Shown here: one piece after another, positions 11,702 to 23,700 of the stretch | Position numbering within the stretch: the first letter of the stretch is position 1 | Layout of the letters: every line of letters begins with the position of its first letter | Notes under the pieces: model-generated | Told to the model about the DNA's origin: nothing | What the model saw: only the letters and a program-made list of their open reading frames with translations | Database searches by the model: none | NCBI RefSeq assembly: GCF_045679555.1 | Contig: NC_092098.1 | Span: 18,179,038 to 18,243,037 of the forward strand | Length of the DNA: 64,000 nucleotides | Direction of reading: 5' to 3' | From: Salvelinus alpinus | Lineage: Eukaryota; Chordata; Actinopteri; Salmoniformes; Salmonidae | Translations under genes and position numbers: made by a program

Positions 11702-14700
11702 CTGTCACGTCAAATAAGAGGGCAATTGGGTTATTTTTTAAATGAATTACAGAGATGTATATAGCAGTTTTCATGAATGTATAGTGTAGCCTACTGAATT
11801 CCTCTGAAAGTACATCAAGTTCATATCCGATATCACATTTATTCTATGTACGGTACACTGTGAAAACATGATTATTTCAGTCATTCTAAAACAAATCTTT
11901 CTTAAAAATAAACCAGTCACATTTTTTTTTACAATAGTCAATGCAGCTGGATGGTCTTTTGGTAGAGACTGATTGTCCTGAAGGATCATGCTATTCAGAA
12001 CAGAGATAATTTACTTCAAGGACTGTAGATGCACTATTCTGTATAATACCTGGAATAATTTCTTGCATTCCACAATCATGTGGCTGAGCCCTTGACTGGC
12101 AGCCATGTTCTCACTCAGGTCCTTGTGGTCTGGTTTTCCACCTGCCCCCTTTCGGTGGATTAATCTGGCAGAAAGATGGAACACTGTCAACACACGTCAC
12201 AGTCATCCTCTAAGCTTTGAGTTCAATCACAGTACAATGTTGTCAATATGCAGCATGTGATGAGGAAATAGTCAAGAGGAAAATTAATGGTCCAACACTG
12301 TCTGACCTCTGTAGTTTTGTTTGGGCTCCATTTTGACATGACACATCCATGAGGATGATAATAAGCAGAATGTTGGGTCATTTCTTTAACCCAGAGGAAA
12401 ACAACTGGTCCAACACTGTCAGTCCTAGGTAGTTTTGTTTGTACAAAATGTTGACTTGAGTCATCAATCAGAATGGGTATAGCGGAGCCACTAAAGCACT
12501 CATGTTCCCTAATGGTGATGGATGTAGGAGTGCAAGAGAATACACCAGAGGGAGCTCTGGGAGTCATTTAAAAACAATGATCCAGCTGCAAAGGCATTAA
12601 GTGCCATGCAGCACACGCCAAAACAAATCAATACATGCCATGATACACACTCATACCAGTACATACCTAGGGGAGGTGCCCTCCTTCTTGGAGACGTTGA
12701 GGTGCAGGATGGAGGGGGCCAGGCACACGGCCAGGTTCCCAGCTGTCATCTGGTTCTCCTCAGCAGAAGCGATGTCACTGAGGAAGTAGAGCAGGGTTTG
12801 CAGGACCTCCCGGTTCTCGTCAGGCAGCAGGATGACTGCAGCCTGGGCTGCCTGAAGACGCATGTCCTTAGGGACACCTGGAAAATACACATGACAGATA
12901 CCATCACCATCTTTGGAATCTCTGATGTTCTGATGTGTAAGATGGTCATTTGACCGAGAACACAAACCAAGGCTGGTGTCTGAACGTCAATTGTTATGTT
13001 CATTTTAAGATGCTATTTTAATATATGAGAATTAACCAATGATATCAGGCCACACCCGGTCATGATGACAGACACCTGTGTGTGTCTTTTGACACTATAT
13101 AAACGAGTCACCCCGCAGTGTTTGTCATTATACCCTGATGAAGACAGCTTGTCTGTTGAAACGTTGGACATTACATTTTTGCATCTGAGATCCTAGAGTG
13201 TGCAGCTCTCCTTTATTTTTTTAAGTTTTAAGATCTTAGCATGATAATGAAGAAACTGATGACATCTGAATGAACCTGGTAATTATAGCAGTAGACATTC
13301 CATATAGATTACAACCAGACATCAAATCTAGACGATGACTTAATGCCATGTTTGTAAAACCTCTATAAATCCTAACTGCAGCTGAAAAATCCTAGCTGGG
13401 GGACATCATAGAGTACTGTATCATTATTATGCCTCTCAATAAGCTGATTGACTTCTCAGAGGAGACTATCTAGTCAATGATTTAAATCTGAGAATTATGT
13501 GCTGAGGGGTAATCTGAGGGGTAAGTAGACACAGGAGTTCAGTGCTTTCCAGAGTGGGTGGGGAGCACTTAGAGCAGGGATGGGCAACTTTGGGGCTACA
13601 AAAAATGTGAACTCCTCATGAGGGTCCCCAGTGACTTTCAGTGACTGACATAACAAGAGAAAAACGACTGATGCACAACTACCTTTCAAAATTGCACTAT
13701 TCTAACTCTCAACAGTAACGTTTTTTGGGGGGGGTCGGTGGGGCCGCTTTTGTAAATTGATCCACGGGCCTACAAAAGGGGGGGGCCCACAGGCCGCCAG
13801 TTGCCCTCCCTGACTTAGAGCCACTGACTCACACTGGTAGATCTGCAGGAAGGTATCAGTGAGCTTGGTGGTGAGGACGGGCTCAGGCAGGTCTCTGAAG
13901 TACTGTTTCAGCAGGTCGGCCACATCGTAGGCTGATTGGCCCTGGTAGCTCACATGATCTGGAGAATTTTCATTCAGCTTACGCAGAGTCTGGATCCTAG
14001 ACTTCACCCCAGACTTACGGAAAATGCCAACCTTGACAGGAAAAGTAGAGAAAAACTTTTATTAATGTCACTGATGTATTAGCATAATTCATAAACTTCA
14101 ATGCATTATCATATATAATGTATCACCAAGTACATGAAATCTCACTACAATGGAAATAACATAATATATCTAGAGTGGAACACATACTAAAGTTATAAGG
14201 TTTTACACACAATGTAGCATGAGGGAACATATGATCACTTTGAGGGGATGAGAGTGAATGTACCTTTTCCAGACATTGGCTGCGGAGGTAGCGCATGGCC
14301 TGCTGAATGCCCTGGGGTAGGGGTTGCCCACTCCTTTGGACATTGATGATTGGCGGGACACCAAAAACCTGCTTGTCCCTGTAGTCAGGGACCTTACTTC
14401 TCTTCATAAACTTAGGAATTGACCTGCCAAAACGGAGGAAAAGGGAGATTCAATCTTTTCATGTAGATATCAGCATGTAGGTTGTTAGCTGAAATACATG
14501 TAATAATTCATATCTCGAAATTCATAGCATACTAACAGCCTCTGTAGCGATGTAGTTTTTTTTTTGCATATTCCTATTTATTTCCGCAACAACCCACTCC
14601 CCAATCCAAAATTGTAATCAAGCTAGTTGCCTCCTAAAGACATGAATGACATCGGGCAAAAAGGGTGGGCTATCGCTGATCATACATGTTGATGATTGAT

Positions 14701-17700
14701 GCACATCTGCTAGTTAGCTAGCTCAATAACTTTTTTATTGATTGTGATTCATCTTCAGTGCTCCTAAATAATAACTTAATAATATAATATTCATAATATT
14801 TCAACTCATGATATATGGCTGGCTGGCTAGTAGCCTGTGTGGATATTTTAGTATATGGCGGTTAGCTAAAGTCGACTACCGCTGTGGCTGCTGCTGACAC
14901 ACATGTGCAACTCCCAACTGAAGAAAGGAGGGAGTTGGGTCATAGGTGCAGCTCCTCTTTATGTCTTTCTGCCTCTCTCTGCTGCACATATCAGCCAAAC
15001 AGAACGAATATTGATGATGATGTAAATCAAGTGTTATCAAGTGTTAATCAAATGTTCTGCTGCAGCTGTGGCAGTACTGTTGATATTTAAAATAGGTAGC
15101 TTGCTACACACACTCACGCATCTCAAGACATGTTTGGATACCTGCGCGCCCGGTATACCGGGAAACAGATGCAACCGATCATGCGGGAGCTCCAGGGCAA
15201 GATCAACAAGCGCAATCAACTGACGGGGTCCGGGGCGGGGGGTGGCGAACTTGATGACATGACAACGACTTGCGGGCAGTGGGATCAGAACAACAACAAA
15301 AACTGTATACAAAAAAAACTATATTCCCTCCCAAAACTGCACTTGGTGAGTGGGAGGGCAAGGGGCAGGTGCTCAAGCACAGGTAGACTATCTGTGCACG
15401 TGCCTGACCACAGGTAACATTAGATATTTTCCCTGGACATCTGTCTTTTTTTATATGAAAACTGTTTGGTCTAACAGTTTCCATTTTGTCTGTTGAATAT
15501 TCACATAATGCTTTTTCAGCTGAGGGAAGAAGCTTAATTGGGTGACAGTACAAGAGGGGAGATACATTAAAGTTGGAACCTTTTAGTATGGAGAATAAAA
15601 CCTGCTAATTCACTGCTGACAACTGAGCGTGTCCTAAAATGGCCATTGCAAAGAAAAGGGGGATACCTAGTCAGTTGTTCAACTGAATGCATTCAACTTA
15701 AATGTGTCTTCCGCATTTGAATCAGAGAGGTGTGGGTGGCTGCCTTAATCGACATCCACATCATCTGCGCCTGGGGAACAGTGGGTTAAGTGCCTTGTTC
15801 AGGGGCAGAATGACAGATTTTTTACCTTGTCAGCTCAGGGATACGATCCAGTAACCTTGTGGTTACTGGCCCAACGCTCCTACCCGCCAGGCTACCTAGT
15901 TTCTTTATGTAGGAAAATGTGATTTACTTTGGAGAAGCATGAGTCATCCGAATAGGAAATAAGAGCCTGAACGAGAGACGATTGTGAAATTGTTCAAATC
16001 AAACTTTTTAACAGCCATCTTTATGAAAAGCAGATGTAACTGTTATAATCCTATACATTAGCTGCAGACATGTAGATCAAAGGCCTTGCCATATGGAACA
16101 ATGAATACAATTAATTTTAAAAAGCAACATCCTGACCACAAACAAAGCAATACTTGCTTCTGAGTAATTGGAAACATGAATCTCTTGAAATGAACCTTTC
16201 ATTCCCTGGTTAAATGCATATCAAAGGTCAGTATAATAGAGTGCACTTCCCTACGTATTGGCCTTTATCTCAATTTCAGTCTCCACTCTCCAGTTCCCAA
16301 GGGCCCTCCACTCACCAGCTCCAGCCATGTTTGTTGGGTTCGCAGTACTTCTCCATGATAGCAGTGAGCCGGAGCAGAGATAACTTCTGCAGCAGGTTGA
16401 GCTGAGCGGCTGACTGGCGGTTAATCTCCTGGGAGGCTGAAGTCAGGCTCGGCCTGTGAGAGTTCTGGAAACTATACCACCTTAGCTTCCTAGAGAGAGG
16501 GGAAATGTAATGGGAATAAAGGTGAATGTTGATCGATAGAGATGCTATGAGCATCCATTTGTGGTATTTCTTAGAGACGGTTAAATTGTTTCATTCATGT
16601 GTCTTTACTATTATACTCTGTCTAAACTTCAAGAGCTATTTAAAATGTTGTAAAAATATGGATGAACCTGAACATGTTATCTTCATGTTTATAACATAAT
16701 GTGTATAATAATGTACACTCAGTGACCAGTTTATTAGGTACACCACCCCGTTCACAAAAATGGTTCGCTCCTGCAGACAGTGAGTCACATGGTCGTGGCT
16801 TGCTATATAAAGCAGGCATCGAGGCATTCAGTTACTGTTCGATTGAAAATGAGTGACCTAAGTGACTTTGAGTGAGGCATGATCATCAGCGCTAGGCGCG
16901 CCGGTTCCGGTATATCAGAAACATCCAGCCTCCTGAGCTTTTCACGCATGACAGTGTCTAGGTTTTACCGAGAATGGTGTGACAAACAAAAAACATTCAG
17001 TCAGCGGCAGTCCAGTGGGCGAAAGCAGCTCTTGATGACAGGTCGAAGGAGAATGGCAAGAATTGTGCAAGCAAACAGGTGGGGCACAAACATACAGTAC
17101 AACAGTGGTGTGTAGAACTGCATCTCGGAACGCACAACTCGTCGGTCCTGGTCATAGATGGGCTATTGCAGCAGACGACCACACTGGGTTCCACTCGTAT
17201 TAGCTAAAAACAAGAAGAAGCGGCTCCATTGGGCACGCGATCACCAACACTGTGTTAAGCAGAGCGACACAGGGGAACACAAGAGCAGACTCAGATGAGG
17301 AAACAGGGATGAATGAACCAAATATTTATTGTTACACAGGGAGATATGGAGTGCAGATCCGGGTAAGCTCGGATGAGTTGCAGAAAAACCAGACATGGAG
17401 ACTGAGGTTGGAATTAGCTGAGTAGAACAGGGTAAACAGGTCCTGAGGGGAATCCAAGGTAGTGGTGGTGAGTAAAATCCAGAGCAAGGTAGTTGGGTGG
17501 TGAGATGTGGAACAGGAGCCAGCGACAGAGCGGTAATGAGCAGAGATTACAATCTGGCAGAGCGGAAGTGGCAGGACTGAGTATTTGTAGAGGTCTTCAT
17601 TATGGAACAAGTTGCAACTGGTAGGGATCTACTCTGACTCCAGCACACCTGTCTCCAACCACACAATCACACAGAGAGGGAGAGGGAGAGAGAGAGTGTA

Positions 17701-20700
17701 CAGGGATAGTACGTGCAGGTCAAGAAGACACAGGACGAAGACCAGAGAGCGCAGCAGGAGCAGATGTGACACACTGGGCAATTGATGAGTGGAAAAACAT
17801 TGCCTGGTCTGACGATTCCTGGTTCCTGTTGCATTATGCTGATGGCACAGGAGGGAATGACGGACGTTTTACAGGCTCCTGACCAATTGTGCAATTTTGA
17901 GTATGTTTTTGCGCTTATCTTAACTTCTTTTGTACATAATGTTTCCGCCATATTTTCCTATGACCGAAAATAGCTTCTGGACATCAGAACAGCTATCATT
18001 AACCTCTATTTGGACGAGAACTTCTACTTCAATGAGTCGGTTAAAAGACATTGATTATCGCGGACCAGGCCCAAATCCCTGACACTCGAAGGAGGAGACG
18101 GCGCTATAGAGGCTGACGTGTGGGAGACCTGGCGAGACTACATCGGATAGAGGATAAATCGCCTCTACCCTCCGTTCTATTGGCAAATGTGCAATCACTG
18201 GAGAATAAACTGGATGAGCTCCGTTCGAGACTATCGATGTGATCTGAAGAACTGTAAAATCCTATGTTTCTCAGAGTCGTGGTTGAACAAGGACATGGTA
18301 TATTAAGGACACCTGCTTTTTCAATTTCATAGACAAACCAGGTGAAACCACGTCAAAGCTATGATCTCTTATTAATGTCACTTGTTAAATTCACTTCAAA
18401 TCAGTGTAGATGAAAGGGAGGAGACAGGTTAAAGAAGGATTTCTAAGCCTTGAGACAATTGATACATGGATTGTGTATGTGTGCCATTCAGAGGGTGAAT
18501 GGGCAAGACAAAAGATTTAAGTGACTTTCAACGGGGTATGGTAGGAAACACCAGTTTGTGTCAAAAACTGCAATGCTGCTGGCTTTTTCACGCTCAACAA
18601 TTTCCCGTGTGTTTCAAGAATGGTCCACCGGGGGGGGGGGGGGGGTCAACTCAATATCTCAATATTAGGAGGGTGTCCTTAAATGTTTTGTACACTCAGT
18701 GTAAATCTAGCTGTTTTTTCTATACTTCGGCAGGACAGAACGGCTGCGTCGGGGAAGCTCAGAGGAGGGGGTGTGTGTCTCCTTGTTAGCAACAACTGGT
18801 GTGCGATCTGTAATGTTAGAATACCTCATAATAAGCTGTAGACCACACTATTTACCAAGAGAGTTTTGATCTATATTTTTCGTAGCTGTCTATTTATCAC
18901 CACAAACCGATGCTGGCACTAAGACCGCACTTAAGGAGCTGTATAAGAACATAAGCAAACAAGAAAATGCTCACCCAGAGGCGGCACTCCTAGCGGCCGG
19001 TGACTTTAATGCATGAAAATTGAAATCTGTTTTACCTCATTTCTATCACCTTTACTACACACACAGAGATGCATACAAAGCTCCTCCTCAACCTCCATTT
19101 GGCAAATCTGACCATAACTCTAACCTCCTGATTCAGACATACAAGCAAAAACTCAAACAGGGCGTGCCAGTGACGCACTCAATACAGAAATGGTCCAATG
19201 AGGCGGATGCTAAGATACAGCCCTGTTTCGCAAGCACAGACTGTTCCGTGATTCATCCGATGGCATTGAGGAGTTTACCACATCAATCACCGGCTTCAGT
19301 GCATTGAGGACGTCGTCCCCACAGTGACACTACATTTACAGTACTAGTCAAAAGTTTGGATACACCTACTGAATCAATATTTTTTATTTATTTTTAATAT
19401 TTTCTACATTGTAGAATAATAGTGAAGACATCAAAACTATGAAATAACACATGGAACACATGGAATCATGTAGTAACTAAAAAAGTGTTAAACAAATTAA
19501 AATATATTTTATATTTGAGATTCTTAAAAGTAACCACCCTTTGCCTTGATGAAAGTTTTGCACACTCTTAGTGCTTCTTTTGTAAATTATGTCTGAGTAT
19601 TGGAGCTTGCCCCTGGCTATGCATAAATAATTGAAACAAGAAAATGGTGCCATCTGGTATGCTTAACATAAGGTATTTAAAATTATTTTTACTTTTGATA
19701 CTTAAGAATATTTTAGCAATTACATTTACTTTTGATACTTAGTATATTTAAAGCCAAATACTTTAAGACTTTTACTCCAGTAGAATTTTACTGGTTGACT
19801 TTTACTTTAATCATTTTATATGAAGGTATCTTTACTTTTACTCAAGTATGACAATTGGGTACTTTTTCTATTTATTTATTTCTATTAAAAATAGTTTTTT
19901 AAATGTTTTCTACTATTTCTCTTTTTTCTCTGCATTGTTGGGAAGGGCCTCTAAGGGCCTCTTCACTGAGTGAAACACCTGTTGTTTATGAAGCATGTGA
20001 CAAATAACATTTGATTTGAGTCAGGATTTGGCATAAGTAGAATGAGTCCATGAGTCCATGGCCCATCCTGACTTGTGTCAACCTGCTGGTGTAATAGTAT
20101 GGGGAATGTTTTTCTGGCACACGTTAGGTCCCTTGATACCAATTGAGCAACGTTTCCACGCCACAAAGAATTCAGGCTGTTTGGAGGCAAAGCAGGGTCT
20201 GACCTGGTACTATGTACCTAATAAACTGGCAGCTGAGTGTATGTTTACCTGCTTGGCCTGGTTAAGGAAGCGCCCACTCCTGAGTCCCTCCTTTCTCTCA
20301 TCTCAACATCCTCCACCTCATTCAATGAGTTTCCTGTGCTGTCGTAGTCACTGGCCATTGTGCCTACATCTGACATAGACTGCTCCTCAAAATGGAGGCT
20401 GGAGGAGCATGCTGTTTCTCTGGTCTCGTCATTGTCCTCCTCCTCATGCTCGTCATTGAGCTCCTGACACCACTGGTCTATATTCTGCTGAAGGCCATGG
20501 ACATGTTGAAGGATATCATCCAGATGCTCAAATACCTTTTCTCTCAACTCATCTGAACTGCCACTAGCCTCAGGCATATTGTCATAGATGCTCCCCATGG
20601 AGGAACACAAGTTCCTTCTTCTAGGAAACATGTTGAAGTCCTGGGAATCCTGACTGCTGCCCAAGGAGAGGTTGACGTCCTCCATCTGCCATCCACCCAG

Positions 20701-23700
20701 CTCGTGAAAGTTGGAAGTAGTGCACAGGCTCTCGATGGATAGGGATTTGGGGAATGTTCCTGACTTGTGGTCCATTGGCAGATGAACCAGACAATCTATT
20801 CCATTTCCATAGCCACTCTTCTGACTAACCTGTTTAGATCCCTTCCACCCTCCCATCTCATAGTCCTCTAGATAGAGCCAACTGTTCTTCACCTTAGCTC
20901 TGGCCACAACTGGGAACCTACTGGCTGTAATTCGACAGATCGTATGGGCCTTTCCGCTGTAATTTACACTGCTATTACCTGTAGTGTTCTTTTTTAAACC
21001 AGGTAGACTTTCATTGGGAGTGCAATGCAAACTGCCAGGGGTTAGTGGGAGCTGCAGCTGAGTGGTCACAACTTGGCCATCTGTTACTTCCCTCTCTTTC
21101 TCTTTTCTCTTGAACAACTCCATTCTCCTCAGGAAGGTCTTGGAACACCTCTTGGTCTTCTCTCTGCAGACAGGAACAGTAACCAGGTCTTTGGCAAATG
21201 CAGTTTGGTCCTCACTGCTCAGGGTGGGTCCGTTGAGAGATTGGGAGCCACGGGATTCATGGTGGGAGGTGAGGGTGTAGGGCTCTGCCGTGCTGGTGAC
21301 CTGACTGAAGGGGGTTCCCCTGCTGGACGTGGTTTCTCTGGTACTCTCCACACTCAGGCTGCTGCTGCTGTGGGTGGAGGTGACCTCCAGGTTACTGAAG
21401 TCACTCATGATTTACATTTACATTTAAGTCATTTAGCAGACGCTCTTATCCAGAGCGACTTACAAATTGGAAAGTTCATACATATTCATCCTGGTCCCCC
21501 CGTGGGAATTGAACCCTGGTCCCCCCGTGGGAATTGAACCCACAACCCTGGCGTTGCAAGCGCCATGCTCTACCAACTGAGCCACACGGGACCACGCTTT
21601 CGCTACTGGCTGAGGCCCTCATGGGGAGCAGGGTGGTGGAGGAGAGGACCTCCACGCTGGGGGATATGTGCGGGGAAAGGGTACGCAGTCGCGACCACGT
21701 CTTACTCTCTCGTTGGAAAGCCCAGCGGTCACTGATGGCACACAGGTCATCCTCCTCAGAATCTTCACTCTGCATCAGATGAGACAACAATTAGAGTGCA
21801 TTTTTTAACATGGATAATTTACATTGACAAGGGCTATGTATACGTGCAAAGTAAATATAGACTTACTTGAGCATGTAAAATGGAATATAAAACAATGATA
21901 ATATACACTGCTCAAAAAAATAAAGGGAACACTTAAACAACACAATGTAACTCCAAGTCAATCACACTTCTGTGAAATCAAACTGTCAACTTAGGAAGCA
22001 ACACTGATTGACAATACATTTCACATGCTGTTGTGCAAATGGAATAGACAACAGATGGAAATTATAGGCAATTAGCAAGACACCCCCAATAAAGGAGTGG
22101 TTCTGCAGGTGGTGACCACAGACCACTTCTCAGTTCCTATGCTTCCTGGCTGATGTTTTGGTCACTTTTGAATGCTGGCGGTGCTTTCACTCTAGTGGTA
22201 GCATGAGACGGAGTCTACAACCCACACAAGTGGCTCAGGTAGTGCAGCTCATCCAGGATGGCACATCAATGCGAGCTGTGGCAAGAAGGTTTGCTGTGTC
22301 TGTCAGCGTAGTGTCCAGAGCATGGAGGCGCTACCAGGAGACAGGCCAGTACATCAGGAGACGTGGAGGAGGCCGTAGGAGGGCAACAACCCAGCAGCAG
22401 GACCGCTACCTCCGCCTTTGTGCAAGGAGGAGCAGGAGGAGCACTGCCAGAGCCCTGCAAAATGACCTCCAGCAGGCCACAAATGTGCATGTGTCTGCTC
22501 AAACGGTCAGAAACAGACTCCATGAGGGTGGTATGAGGGCCCGACATCCACAGGTGGGGGTTGTGCTTACAGCCCAACACCGTGCAGGACGTTTGGCATT
22601 TGCCAGAGAACACCAAGATTGGCAAATTCGCCACTGGCGCCTTGTGCTCTTCACAGATGAAAGCAGGTTCACACTGAGCACATGTGACAGAGTCTGGAGA
22701 CGCCGTGGAGAACGTTCTGCTGCCTGCAACATCCTCCAGCATGACCGGTTTGGCGGTGGGTCAGTCATGGTGTGGGGTGGCATTTCCTTGGGGGGCCGCA
22801 CAGCCCTCCATGTGCTCGCCAGAGGTAGCCTGACTGCCATTAGGTACCGAGATGAGATCCTCAGACCCCTTGTGAGACCATATGCTGGTGCGGTTGGCCC
22901 TGGGTTCCTCCTAATGCGAGACAATGCTAGACCTCATGTGGCTGGAGTGTGTCAGCAGTTCCTGCAAGAGGAAGGCATTGATGTTATGGACTGGCCCGCC
23001 CGTTCCCCAGACCTGAATCCAATTGAGCACATCTGGGACATCATGTCTCGCTCCATCCACCAACGCCACGTTGCACCACAGACTGTCCAGGAGTTGGCGG
23101 ATGCTTTAGTCCAGGTCTGGGAGGAGATCCCTCAGGAGACCATCCGCCACCTCATCAGGAGCATGCCCAGGAGTTGTAGGGAGGTCATACAGGCACGTGG
23201 AGGCCACACACACTACTGAGCCTCATTTTGACTTGTTTTAAGGACATTACATCAAAGTTGGATCAGCCTGTAGTGTGGTTTTCCACTTTAATTTTGAGTG
23301 TGACTCCAAATCCAGACCTCCATGGGTTGATAAATTTGATTTCCATTGATAATTTTTGTGTGATTTTGTTGTCAGCACATTCAACTATGTAAAGAAAAAA
23401 GTATTTAATAAGAATATTTCATTCATTCAGATCTAGGATGTGTTATTTTAGTGTTCCCTTTATTTTTTGGAGCAGTGTACAATGCCATCCAGCAAACTCA
23501 GATATACTGTGAAAGTCAGATGCATGTAACAATAGCAGTGGATCTAGTGACTGGCCTGCGCACAAAAAACAGAGACAGATCACATTTACAGGTCTACTCA
23601 CCTGTTTGCACTGAAAATGGACCTCCAGTCTCATAGAGGCACATTTGTTCAAGGTTGACAGCCTCCTACGTGGAAATGAAAGAGATCAAATGAATAAACA

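Larger units (their letters stand above)
17852..20017 (+). mobile_element. RSg-1/L2-type LINE fragment, itself interrupted
   Basis: The 5' part (about 17890-18300) and a continuation (18704-19320) resemble an apurinic endonuclease region: [29 protein letters not shown] and, later, LLAAGDFNA, all with stops. The 3' end (about 19970-20017) is the typical salmonid LINE tail (ACACCTGTTG...GTGACAAATAACATTTGATTTG). It is broken by a Tc1-derived element (18301-18701), a Tc1 end (about 19335-19580) and a hAT fragment (about 19584-19882). The reverse transcriptase is missing. Confidence 0.7.
16715..20242 (+). mobile_element. Tc1-like transposon, heavily interrupted
   Basis: Both ends carry the same TIR, CACTCAG..ACCAGTTTATTAGGTAC at the left and its inverse near 20190-20242, next to TA. 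Three transposase pieces remain, at about 16850-17250, 17772-17850 and 20018-20190. The first contains a helix-turn-helix part ([14 protein letters not shown]). Insertions at 17253-17771 (solo LTR) and about 17852-20017 (LINE) split it. The gene is dead. The right tip lies within about 8 bp of the stard8 splice donor at 20248-20247. Confidence 0.8.

Noticed and set aside
16879..17115. Possible intact DNA-binding protein with helix-turn-helix
   Set aside because: It is the N-terminal remnant of a Tc1 transposase with an upstream stop and downstream insertions.
21530..21595. Possible tRNA gene (A and B boxes, tRNA-like text)
   Set aside because: It is the head of a SINE with a known tail and a second copy at 61075-61140. 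It does not fold into an intact cloverleaf anticodon arm that I could confirm.
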